Assembly: GCA_903813345.2 (NCBI GenBank)
Contig: CAIIXF020000012.1
Location: forward strand, 22,828,184-22,892,183
DNA length: 64,000 nucleotides
Source of the DNA: Owenia fusiformis
Lineage: Eukaryota > Annelida > Polychaeta > Sabellida > Oweniidae
Direction of reading: 5' to 3'
Positions 1 through 10,610 of the stretch are shown here, one piece after another. Both the position numbers and the translations under genes were made by a program. The notes under the pieces were generated by a model that saw nothing but the letters and a program-made list of their open reading frames with translations, did not search any database and was not told where the DNA came from. The first letter of the stretch is position 1; every line of letters begins with the position of its first letter.

Positions 1-475
1 ATGTCCAAATTAGAATGTAAAGAGATAGCACATTTACATAACTACAATTTGACTCACATTTGTTGAACGACCTTGCGTCTAAACCCTTCTGACTTCCAAT
101 CTCCCGAGGCAGGAAAACTATCAGACATTTCGTGTTGCATATTAATGTCTCATACCCTTACAATTTTAAATAAGTGTTTCCTATTTATTTTGCAAATATC
201 CATGATCTGTGACGTTTATACATATTTTACTTTCAAATGATTAATAAAATGTCAATAATATTGACATATCACATATATTTAACTGCATCAATGATGCTGT
301 CATCATCAAAACTAAATGGAATATGTTCAAAACTTCAAGTATGAGACACCAGTCTCGTTTTGGAATTCAAGATGTCAGCCTCCATTAAAAATATTGAAAA
401 GTTCTAAATTTGTAAATAAATTTGTTTTACAAAACACTTGAAAGTCTAAATCAATCACTACACATAATTATCATA
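1..475. other. Upstream region of the neuferricin gene
   Basis: A+T-rich sequence before the first coding exon. I see no convincing ORF, RNA gene or repeat. It should contain the promoter and 5' UTR of the downstream gene, but no TATA box or initiator can be placed with confidence. Confidence 0.4.
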
Positions 476-791
476 ATGGGTTTACATCCCCTTGTATTAT
501 TATCCGTTGTGGTTGGAGCAATAGCCGTTTTACTATCACTGGACACGTTTGAAGATATCAGGAATTTATTTCTGTCAAATTCTGCCAAAATAAGTCAATA
601 TCTCACTTTACATTCCTCAGATGCTACAACTGGATCAAAGTATGGACGCATATTTACTAAAGCGGAGTTATCGCGATACGATGGTGAAGATACGAGCCCT
701 GGATTGTACCTTGCCATACTGGGAAAAGTTTACGATGTATCTAAAGGTCAAAAGCATTATGGACCAGGTGGTGGATATCACTTTTTTGCAG
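476..791 (+). CDS. CYB5D2: CYB5D2 coding exon 1
   Basis: Contains the hydrophobic N-terminus and the first half of the haem domain through FFAG. The donor is GCAG|GTACTA with intron phase 1. The frame stays open past the donor to about 847, but that tail lacks homology to the family. Confidence 0.9.
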
Positions 792-3700
792 GTACTAGTG
801 TAACACATTGCAATATTTTTTGTCATCGTCTGTTTGTATTACAATAGATATGTTCTCATATGCACTGTTAAGGTGCCATGGAAGTTAACAGGAAATGACA
901 AAACAGGAAGTGACAAAGCCATGCTGGATTTTGAAAATTTTTTGAAGCAAGATATCAGAGTTCTGTTTGGACCTCTAGTCAGTTTTACTAGTTCCACATA
1001 TCATTTACATGACTGGGAACACAATGGAAATGGTCAGAATGACCATAAAAATGATGAAATAACCTTTTCAGCCCTCTGAAAATGTGACTGAAAAATAGCT
1101 AAAAGTAGGTGCTCAGGAAAGGTCACTGAACAGAATCTTTCGATTTTTTCAGAAAACGTGTCCAATATATTGCTCTAAATGATACAATCTTTGAAATTTA
1201 AAAAAATTATCTGAAACAATAATGGCTGTAGTAAAAAGGTAAATCGATTGATTTTCAATTCAGTTTTTTTCATTTTTTTCTTTTTCTAAGAATGATATCA
1301 AATTTTTTTAAATTGTATCATTGTAAGCAATATATTGGGCAGATTTTCTGAAAAAGTCAAAAGATTCTGTTTAGTGACCTTTCCTGAGCACCTACTCTTA
1401 GCTGTTTTTCAGGCACATTTTCAGAGGGCTGAAAAGGTTATTTCATCATGTTTATGGTCATTCTGACCATTTCCGTTGTGTTCCCGGTCATGTAAATGAT
1501 ATGTGGAACTAGTTAAACTGACTAGAGGTCCAAACAGAACTCTGATATCTTGCTTCAAAAAATTTTCAAAATCCAGCATGGCTTTGTCACTTCCTGTTTT
1601 GTCATTTCCTGTTAACTTCCATGGCACCTTAAGTGCATTAATGCGCCTCTGGGGCTTTATTTATATATCCAAGATTTGTCTAGTGACCTTATTAAAACTC
1701 CTAAAGTCAAAAAGTCACTAGAGGCTTCCACGTCTTTGTTTGAAGCTGTTGGATGTTAGAGTGTGCCGAATACAGTTAATTATTATTATAATTTGGTAAA
1801 TTACCAATTCTGTGTAAGATTGTCATTTTAAAAATTCATTAATAACCATGCAACTTACCATGTTTCATTTGGTTTGATATTTCCATTGGCTTTCAATAGA
1901 TGGCGGCAATGTTTGCAGAATTTAGTATAGCCTCATTCATTGACAGAATCTGATGACATATTAAATCCTAATTTTAAATTCACTTTCTCTGATCACAGGT
2001 CGAGATGCGACTGCTGCATTTGTAACGGGAAAGTTTGAAGGAGAGGGATTAACTGATGACGTCAGTAATCTAAGTCCAGAAGATATGATAGGAATTGAAG
2101 AGTGGATGACGTTTTATGAAAAAGATTATACTTATGTAGGTGAGTGTATGTTTCTTTCATGCTGAAAATGTCAAATGGAAACACATCACTTGTATTGTCT
2201 TATTTTGGGTATAGAAAGGAGGGGGAGTTGTTTGCAGATTTTGAGATAACAGGAAAGTAAATCTTTAATACACACCTTTTTGTAGAGCTGGCATCGAATG
2301 TCGGAATGGTCGATTGTCGGTCAAATGCTCTCTGCGACACCCATGTCGACACAATGCCTCTTGATCGACAGTCGGAACTCACAACATAATAAGCTATTTC
2401 CCTATGAATTAAAATCTTTGTTACTACCTGCTGTATGGTGTATTTTAGTGAAGTTTTATCGCCTACATTTTCAAATTTTCTTTTTTGTTTTGATCGACTT
2501 CCTGCTCTCGAATTAGGTCTCGGGGCCCCTCGAGATTTACCCTCGAGATTTATTTTCAATGGTTGCCCGGAAATAACAACAGAAATCGTAGTTTTATGTC
2601 TATTTATTGCTTTTTCGTCAAAGTCTGATACTTGAACATGGTTTACCTGTAAGGTAAATATAAAACATACAACTGAGGATGACTATTGTGCATCGTATTG
2701 CTAATTACAAGCCTAGAAAATCTAAAATTCAGACGGATTTTCTTCAAAATTTTTTTCATTTTTCGAATATCATTGGACCCGACAATGTCGATATCGTTGT
2801 CGATCGAGAGCTCCGACATGTCGACATTAAAATCCTATTCGATGCCAGCTCTACCTTTTTGGGTGCGATATAAACCAAAACAACCCAATGAGGTATCAGT
2901 GCTTTCAGTAGGTTTGTCCAAGAGTGCGTCCCTGGGACCGGATTGATTTTCAAAAAGTGAGTCCCCCCTCTAAAAAGTGCATCCATCCTTGGAATTCAAA
3001 GTCACATTTTTACACTGAACGAAAAAATTGATGAAAAGTAATATCAGCCTAAATCAGCATTCTACAAACATCTAGAAGGTCACTAAATGATATAGGTACC
3101 TTCTCTTGAAAGAGATAACTAATGTTCAACCATTAAAACACATTTTCTTTTCGTATTTCGAAGCAATTTCCACGAGGGGCAATCTACGCAAGGTTCCATT
3201 TATAAGTTTCGTTTTATGCGCATGCGCAACAAATCCAGTAATATGATTAGTTGAAATTATTAAGACGCATGCACGATCAACAATCATGGCCAATTAGCAA
3301 AGGACCGATAACCGCTCGGTATTGTAGCAACTACTTATTGATTGTCCTATTACAGGCCTCATACTATTTCGATCGGAAATCAACTTCCAGAAAAGAAACT
3401 TAGAAAGAAAATGTCGTATATGTATTTCTTTTAGAAATAGAATATCTTTTGTTTATTTAGTGGATTTTGACCAAATAAAAGACTGAAGGTAAGATCTTTT
3501 TCCGAGTCTATCAATTTTGTTAATGAAAACACAGGACTTTGCGTCCAAGGGACGGATCATTAAATTTTTTTTGGAGTCCCTTCAACAAAATCTGGATCCT
3601 CATAATGTTAAGGATGCCTTTTGAAAGCCCTGGTTGCAGGCCTGTCAACTGTCCCGCATTTTGCGTATTTGTCACGCATTTGCTGAAGAATTTGAAGTCA

Positions 3701-5925
3701 CGCCAGTTATTTTTGCGTGACAGAAAATGTCACGCAAATACGCATTTTACCTGGTAATTGTCAAGCAAAAATATTTCTGCAGAAAAATTTCTAAAAAAGA
3801 TCGTCTACACAGCAAAAGTACGAACGCCGGAAAAAAATGTACGCATTTCGTTCGGACTTTTCACGCGAATTACGTATATGTCACGCATTCCGTTCGAAAT
3901 TTTTCGTACCTATTTTGGGGAATTATATGTTGCAATCTTATAGTCACTAAAATGATTTAAAGTGTATTGATGTTTTTTTGGATGAAAAACATTAGAGAAA
4001 TTCTTGAAAAATTCCCCTGATTCATTCTACAAACAACTCCTCCTCCTTTGTAAAACAGGTTATCTAAACAATTTATTTGATTTCAGTCATTGTAAGTTTT
4101 TGTGTTTAATTTTATCTACAAATTGTATCGGTATTACAAGGCAATGCTCTCCCATTTTATCCATATATTGTATCTGTGTAGGCAATGCTCTTCAGAAGAC
4201 CAAAATGCCCCTTTATTAACTCAAAATGCCTCCTAAAATGACAAAAACTTAGCAAATTCTAAATTAATTTACAAATAACAGATGTCTTGGTCATGTTAAT
4301 AAATCCTGGTGAGGGCTTTGAATGGTATCGAAAACAATTTGTATTTTTTAAAAATAGTCATTTATTTCTGCAATGCAGGAAAACTAGAGGGACGATATTA
4401 TGACAGACACGGAAATGCTACTACAGAATTGTTGATTGCTCAAGAAAAGATTCACGAAGGTCATCAAGTTAAAAAAGTAGAAAGTGATGACAAAACTTTA
4501 TATCCAATGTGCAATTCTGCATGGACTCAAAAAGATGGAGCAACGGTTTGGTGTACAAATAAAAGGTATTTCCCTTCCTCCTTCTCCTGTCAATACCACT
4601 TTAATTGCCAATAAAAGGTATTTACCTTCCTCCTTCTGCTGCCAATACCACTTTAATTGCCTATAAAAGGTATTTCCCTTCCTCCTTCTCCTGTCAATAC
4701 CACTTTAATTGTCAATAATAAGTATTTCCCTTCCTCCTTCTCCTGTCAATACCACTTTAATTGCCAATAAAAGGTATTTCCCTTCATCCTTCTCCTGTCA
4801 GTACCACTTTAATTGCCAATAAAAAGTATTTCCCTTCCTCCTTCTCCTGTCAATACCATTTTAATTGCCAATAAAAGGTATTTCCCTTCCTCCTCCTGTC
4901 AATACCACTTTAATTGTTAATAATAAGTATTTCCCTTCCTCCTTCTCCTGTCAATACCACTTTAATTGCCAATAAAAGGTATTTCCCTTCATCCTTCTCC
5001 TGTCAGTACCACTTTAATTGCCAATAAAAAGTATTTCCCTTCCTCCTTCTCCAAAAATTAAAATTAATTTAAAATTTAATTGCCAAAAATGCTTAAGTGG
5101 CTGGCATTTAAGTTTCTCTACTATTGGGAATATTTATACTTGTTTGACTTATTTCCTGACAGTGCCATGTTTTATACGATATTTTCCTGAAATAAGTTTT
5201 TTTGATTTTTTTGAATTGACAATATATGCCTTTTGGTGTCTCTGTATTTATCATGCTGCAATTTTGTACATACTTTTATAGGATTAATAATAATCATAAC
5301 AATTTACTGAACTATAAACAGATAAAATGAAATCACCTCACCTTTTATTGTGTACAGAGTTTTCAAAATTGATAGTATGAATCAATATATTTTTGCTACC
5401 TGCACAATTTCAAATATATTGTAGTTTGGTGTGCATTACAAATAAATAAAATTAACAATATCGAAAATGTCCTTTCTATCTCTGATTCTGTCAACAGGAG
5501 GATATCCCATAAGTAACTAAACGAACCTGTAGTTGTAATTATTATATCACAACCACATGTGGTGACATATTGTTAATAGTCTCCAACTTTTTTGTATTCA
5601 CCGGTCAGAGTTTGGTGTCTGTAACAAATGGCAGGTGGAGACACTTTGAATGTTAATGCCTTGTGATTACTTTTGGGATACCCTGAATGATTGAAATCTT
5701 ATTACTATTTCCAGTGGAGGCAAACAACGGGACTGGACAGGAGTACCCAGGAAATACTACAAACTGGGAAGCAGTGAGTATAGATGTGCCTGTATAAGAA
5801 CAACTGGTCCACCTGGAGATGACCCCACATCTGCATTGTCATCAGGAGATTTATTAAACCCAATGTTTAAACCATACAAGAATTGCCACGAGCATGCAAT
5901 TACATGTAAAGTGGTTGACGATTAG
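476..5925 (+). CDS. CYB5D2: Neuferricin (cytochrome b5 domain-containing protein 2), four exons
   Basis: Coding exons 476-791, 1999-2139, 4379-4565 and 5715-5925 join in frame to 855 nt (284 aa), close to the roughly 260-280 aa usual for neuferricin. The start is the ATG at 476, which opens a hydrophobic N-terminus (residues 4-22) that can serve as signal peptide or anchor. A cytochrome b5-like haem domain of the MAPR type follows (about residues 60-125): KVYDVSKG, YGPGGGY and FAGRDAT are the MAPR signatures, with tyrosines where classical b5 has axial histidines. The C-terminal part carries WTGVPRKYY and CIRTTGPPGDD, which I recognise from neuferricin rather than from PGRMC proteins. The family is known as a secreted or membrane-associated haem-binding protein that promotes neuronal differentiation in mouse. 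Every junction is GT-AG with matching phase (1, 1, 2). A possible AATAAA lies at 6290-6295. Confidence 0.93.
860..1640. repeat. Snap-back (long inverted repeat) element in CYB5D2 intron 1
   Basis: Two arms of about 355 bp (860-1215 and 1285-1640) are reverse complements separated by a roughly 70-bp loop. The arms begin and end with TTAAGGTGCCATGG and its complement. Translations of the two arms over about 68 codons differ at only a handful of positions, so the arms are roughly 95% identical by eye. No transposase is encoded. A diverged single-arm relative lies at about 19880-20045. Confidence 0.85.
1999..2139 (+). CDS. CYB5D2: CYB5D2 coding exon 2
   Basis: Acceptor GATCACAG, donor GTAG|GTGAGT. 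Encodes the end of the haem domain (GRDATAAFVTGKF) and the following DDVSNLSPEDMIGIEEW segment. An in-frame TGACGTCA octamer occurs at 2057-2064; here it is simply coding sequence. Confidence 0.9.
2283..2862. repeat. Inverted-repeat element in CYB5D2 intron 2
   Basis: The ends are a near-perfect inverted pair of about 25 bp built around GTAGAGCTGGCATCGAAT and its complement. The adjoining 80-90 bp of each arm are GTCGA/CGAC-rich and partly complementary. No coding potential. Probably a small non-autonomous DNA element; class not determined. Confidence 0.6.
2863..3650. other. CYB5D2 intron 2, no feature seen
   Basis: Low-complexity A+T-rich intron sequence between two inverted-repeat features. 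I see no exon, RNA gene or transposon end here. Confidence 0.4.
3654..3752. repeat. CACGCA-rich hairpin in CYB5D2 intron 2
   Basis: Left arm CGCATTTTGCGTATTTG with TCACGCATTT pairs with AAATGTCACGC and AAATACGCATTTT on the right, giving an imperfect hairpin of about 100 bp. More TCACGCATT-type words follow at 3840-3890, so this is a small cluster of related repeats. Confidence 0.55.
4379..4565 (+). CDS. CYB5D2: CYB5D2 coding exon 3
   Basis: Acceptor CAATGCAG, donor AAAAG|GTATTT, phase 2. Encodes the neuferricin middle region (LEGRYYDRHGNAT, LYPMCNSAWTQKDGATVWC). The last eight bases of the exon plus the donor are the start of the first unit of the downstream minisatellite, so exon end and repeat overlap. 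Confidence 0.88.
4558..5052. repeat. 52-bp minisatellite that reiterates the exon 3 splice donor
   Basis: About 9.5 head-to-tail copies of a 52-bp unit running AATAAAAGGTATTTCCC, a pyrimidine tract, then TACCACTTTAATTGCC. Copy 1 begins inside exon 3 at 4558, so each unit holds a copy of the true donor context. Variants alternate among AAAAGGTATT, AATAAGTATT and AAAAAGTATT, and the order of variants in copies 4-6 recurs in copies 8-10, giving a higher-order repeat of about 205 bp. Copy 7 is 3 bp short and the last copy is truncated. Confidence 0.9.
5053..5714. other. Remainder of CYB5D2 intron 3
   Basis: A+T-rich intron ending in the acceptor TTTCCAG at 5714. No other feature seen. Confidence 0.5.
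5715..5925 (+). CDS. CYB5D2: CYB5D2 coding exon 4 (C-terminus)
   Basis: Begins after ATTTCCAG and ends at TAG 5923-5925. Encodes SGGKQRDWTGVPRKYY, RCACIRTTGPPGDD and a tail with two cysteines (KNCHEHAITCKV), all in the order found in vertebrate neuferricin. Confidence 0.92.
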
Positions 5926-6824
5926 TTGGATGTCTGTTGTGATCTCACAAGGCAATGTTCTATAGTGAACTATGCAAAATATGAATTGGCAATCTCAAGG
6001 ATGGAATACGTAGGACATGCAAGGATTATGAAGTTTATGATTAATTTATTGAAAAGTAAAGCAAGCTACTTTATCCGATGTGCAATATCCATAAAATTGT
6101 AGTTCCAGTCATTTACATAAATGACTTGTACTTGTATACTTTTATGATTAGGAAGATACCACTGGATTAGTGTGCAATCACTAGAACTATGATCTGTAAT
6201 TCAATTTTGATAGTATTTTCTGAAATCCTTGTCACACATTTTTAAGAGAAGTTGCACATTAATGCGTAGAATTATGGTTCTTTTACAATAATAAAAACAC
6301 AAAGCTTATATTAATGTTTTTATGTCAATGTCAAAGTAACTTAAAGTTTAATAACTTGATTGCAACATTTTGTCTCATATAACCTGAATGTCACATTTTG
6401 TCACATACAGCTTGAATGTGACATTTTGTCACATATAACCTCGTTAATCTATTGCTTATTTGTCAGTTTCCTCTTTAATCAATTTGTAAATTTTTGTGAT
6501 TGGAAATACTGTTGTAATTTTACTATACTTGTTGTTTTAATCACACCACTGCTCAGTATCAAGCGAAGGTAAGGTATAAAGGCATTTCGTCAACTATAAA
6601 GTAGTTTAATTAAATTTGATGAAAACTAAAAATATTGAAATCGACACTTCCAATCCGCCATCTTAAATGATACTGACCAGTGCACACATAATCCATGTTG
6701 TATTGTTACTCACTGTTGCTAGAAAGCGACATGTAGATTCAAAATTAAAACTCAGTGATCCTGAACACATTTATAGCGAGGGAGAAAGTTCATATAAAAT
6801 TATAAAATCTTCCAAAGGAAGATT
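5926..6824. other. 3' UTR and downstream flank of CYB5D2
   Basis: Contains a candidate polyadenylation signal AATAAA at 6290-6295 and, at about 6362-6442, roughly three copies of a 29-30 bp word (ACATTTTGTCACATATAACC). Nothing else recognised. Confidence 0.4.
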
Positions 6825-7110
6825 GTCTCCCAGGGTTCCAAATCGATATTCTGCCATCTATGGGAACGTCGTGATTACAAAATTTGAATTCAAACTGTCA
6901 CCAATTTGTTCACTGCAGAATTTGAATCACAAGTTTTGGTCTTATTTCCAAACAAGAAAGAAGTGATTGGGATATTGGTTCGAATCTTTTGGACTGTTGA
7001 TTATGAATTTTTAGTTAGTTATAATTTCTGAAAATAACGACATTCTGACATTTTCATTGTTGGAAAATATCAAGTTGCTTCTCTGGGACCCAATCCTCCT
7101 TGTGTGGAAG
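6825..7110. repeat. Dispersed repeat, copy 1
   Basis: Shares ordered blocks with 20510-20730: CGATATTCTGCCA, a block around ACAAGAAAGAAGTGAT, TTCGAATCTTTTG and CCAATCCTCCTTG. Copies are diverged with indels. No coding function seen. Confidence 0.55.
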
Positions 7111-9028
7111 ACTGCTGTGCAAAACATTTTGAAATGCCCTTGGCTCATTTTTATTGTTTTAGTAACATTGTAAAATCTTGTTACATGTATCACCTATCCC
7201 TGTCCCTTTAAAAATTGATCCACTCTTTTAAGGATCACAGTTGTAAGGTTAAGTCACAATCTGCAGGACAGTGCAAGTTAACAAAACCATCTAGCCAATG
7301 GAGTTTTACATTAATTGAATTGGAAATATTTGGAAGTCAACAATTTAGCAAAATGGTGATATTTTGTAGGATGGAATCATTTGTTAGTTAACTTAATGGC
7401 AATATTAAAAGAGCCTCTTAATCAAGATGACTATTAAGATTACATAATAACATGGCTTACAATAATAACAACATATTTAAAAAATATTTCTATGTTCCAT
7501 ATTTTATTTGAATAAAATGTGATTCAACATTTGGTTGCTTATGTTAAACATTTGAAATGGCACTGATATGCCTACTGAGGGCATCCTTTGCATATGCATT
7601 GTATTTTCATTCATGAAATAAGCTATTGTACCAAGACACTTTATTTAAAGGTCTTTTGGAAGAAAGAATTGCAGAATATCATGTATCTGCACTCTGCAGT
7701 CAATTCTCTCGAAGTGTTGAAAGTCTGATCTAAGTATACAATCAAATTACTCTAGATTTTCAGAAATGATTTCATTGAACAAAAATAATTTATTAATTTA
7801 TTTTCTTTTGTAGGGGCTAATATCAACATTCTTAAGAATTTTGTGATTAGCCAAGCTAATAGTACAACCCCCTCCCCTTTCATATGTTCCAACATCATGA
7901 AAATATAACTAAAACTGTTGGAGAAACATTTTTTTATTTTTCAATAATATTGTAAAGTCCATCTTAACATGTATTACATGTAATACAAAAATATTATTGT
8001 AACAAACCTCCACCTTTGTCCAACTGATATAATTGTACAATTAACAAGCACTGTACAATTTACAATTTTATACAAATATTCAAATACTGTATTTTACAAT
8101 ACTGTGCAATCTATTCTGTTTATTAGAAACAGTACAATTTTTAGTTTTGTATTGTATTCAAAACTGCATATTTTACAAAACTGTGCTGTATAATTTGTAA
8201 ATATAGATATGTGAATAAAAACCTACAACTTGTATTTTATTATTTACTGTACAGCCTCCATGGAGTTGTAATAACCCCTTTAAATAGAGTTAACTAATGG
8301 AAGCAAGCAATCTTTTCAGAAATTGTGCTTAAATGTTTTTCTTACAATTCTAATTTTATTTTCGGACAAAAATAATCAAGACGACTGATCAAATCTTCTG
8401 ACTATGAAGCATGTTCATCTGTGTTTAATGTCTAATATTCCACTTTCTCAACAAAGTAGGCCTGAGCAAGACCTTAGATAATAATGATATCTTAGCACTG
8501 AGCCAAAAAACTCATAACATTAAGGTCATTTGCTTAATGTAAAATAAATTGAGCACCATCTAAATTTGAACCATTTATTGCAGCTGTGCGCCAAACTGAT
8601 AATTTGCACATAATTTTCTGAATCACAATTATAAATACATAAAAACGGCACTAATAATGACTAAATGTCAGCAACTAGTAAGCTATTGCGGATGGTTACA
8701 AGCATGTAACACCCTGTTACAGATGCCGACACTGATGGTCAGTTACGGTGGCTATAACAGTAAGTCGCCACTTCTAAGTGGTGACACTACAATGCTGAGC
8801 ATTTGTAAATATTAATTTCTCATTAATTTTACTTCACTATAACAATGAAGTGCAAAATATTGCATCAAATTCTCAAGTACAAAAACAGTTTGAAGTGCTG
8901 CTATGCAATGGATAACTAACAAGAATTCGAACATGACTGTATTCGCGCCTTCTATAAACTGTGAACAAAGTCAACATTTCACCCGGGGCATATTCGCGAG
9001 CAATATCCCTGGTAATACAAGTAATGTG
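7111..9028. other. Non-coding stretch, nothing recognised
   Basis: A+T-rich sequence with short local inverted repeats (for example ACATGTATTACATGTAATAC near 7968). I see no supported gene, RNA gene or element end. Confidence 0.35.
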
Positions 9029-9036
9029 TGACGTCA
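9029..9036. promoter_or_regulatory. TGACGTCA octamer near palindrome A
   Basis: Perfect CRE-type palindrome about 75 bp from a 168-bp palindrome. The 8-mer identity is seen; any regulatory role is inferred. Confidence 0.3.
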
Positions 9037-9110
9037 CATGGCGGGCTATAGTAATGGCGGACCATAATGAATATTTGTAACATTTTGGTGAGTTTTCATG
9101 TTCAAATCGC

Positions 9111-9278
9111 AATATAGACCTCAGAGCAGGTGTAATATCGTAGAATACACCCCTTAGGGCTAGGCACAAAAGCTTTCAAACCCCTCACTCCCTTCAGTCG
9201 TTCGGGGTACAGAAAATGTTTGTGCCTAGCCCTGCTGGGTGTATTCAACAATATTAACCCTGCTCTTTGGTCTATATT
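9111..9278. repeat. 168-bp palindrome (locus A)
   Basis: Arms start AATATAGACC and end GGTCTATATT. Inner parts pair through GTGTATTC and its complement and through GGGCTAGGCACAAA and its complement. The centre is C/G-richer (CCCTTCAGTCGTTCGGGG). No coding potential. Confidence 0.75.
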
Positions 9279-10428
9279 TCTTAAATAAAGATATGCAAAT
9301 TCACATTTCCATTATAAAGCAGACATATAAACCCCATATAATTATTTTTTTTTTTTTATTTATGTTTTATTTAATACAATAATATATGTTAAAAGAAGAA
9401 AATTTCCAAAAAGGCGACTTGGTTTAACATTATAAGTCGCATAATTATATGAACCAGACATTTAAATACTTCTGAGAAATTCTGAGAAATTCACCTCCCA
9501 AATGAAATTTTTTTTCTAAATGTTTTGATCTGTATTTATTTAGCTGGTCCCAGTAAAAACTTTTAAACCAGAGTCCTAATAAATGGACACGTAGCCAGTC
9601 TCAGCAAACAAACACCAACCCCCTCCCTGGCCAAAAATTTCTTTCAAAATCATGCAATTCTCACAATTCTGAGCATTTTCAAGTTGTTTTGGGCCAAAGT
9701 TTTTTTGAAAAGTTTGCCCCCCCCCCCCCTTGACAAAAGATGGTTAGGGGCCTGAATTCCAACATAAAGGTTGTGAAGTGTGTAAAATTGGATTACCTGG
9801 ATCCATTTTGGCAGAACATTAATATTGCAACAATCTAATGGAAGACAATACCTTGTTATGTTATTCATGGTGACTTTACTTTGCAATGTGGCAGGGTGAT
9901 ATAGTGTATTAATCAATTTGGCCATTCAAAGTAAGCCCTTCCTCATAACATTAAACATATAATTAATTTTGAATTGCTTTCGGGGCAAATGTAATTATGT
10001 CATATCATTAGTTAGGAGCTCATGATATAATTATTTGAACGTTTTGCCTCCTAACTAATATTACCAGCTTAATGGAAGTGTTTTAACCAAACACCAAGTA
10101 ATAAATATCGCACTTTGAAGAGCAAAATGGCTGCCATGGAATTTACCCAACATGCCCAAAACATAATCAGATCTTTGCACTTGTCCGCTCTTGTATCTGT
10201 AAAATTTCAAGTTAAACAGAAAACTGGTTATCCTGAAATCTGATGACAAGATTCATGAAGTGGCCACCCACATGCACCGACCCTGCAAGCATAAGAAGCA
10301 TGCCTATCAGCACAAAACGAAACAATGTAACACTTATCCAAAGTGCAATAAAAACCTGAATATCCTATCAGCATTTTGTAATGAAACCTAAATCCGCTCA
10401 TGAACATCAATTGTACCAGCTCATGAGT
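9279..10428. other. Non-coding stretch downstream of the coiled-coil gene
   Basis: Contains a T-run at about 9343-9357 and a C-run of 13 at about 9718-9730. It should include the 3' UTR of the - strand gene ending at 10429. No other feature seen. Confidence 0.4.
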
Positions 10429-10610
10429 CTATTTATTCTTTTTAGAGTTTGACTTTTTGTTTCCCTTCTTCTTTGTGGGAACTTCTTCCCTTACAGCTAC
10501 CTCCTCATGTGAAGAGCTACCACTACAGAGATACTTTAGTATGGTATATAACACATCTAAGCCAAGAAGTCCACTAGCAGCAAAGAAATAAAGTTTGAAT
10601 GATTCTTCCC
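10429..10610 (-). CDS. Coiled-coil gene, exon 3: membrane segment and KKXX tail
   Basis: Acceptor ATATTTTCAG, stop TAG at 10431-10429. Encodes SFKLYFFAASGLLGLDVLY, the membrane segment, and a tail rich in lysine and serine. Phase matches exon 2 (one base carried). Confidence 0.8.

Noticed and set aside
870-1627. Mirror-image ORFs of about 70 codons in the two arms of the snap-back repeat
   Set aside because: They are the same DNA read on opposite strands; conserved only because the arms are near-identical copies.
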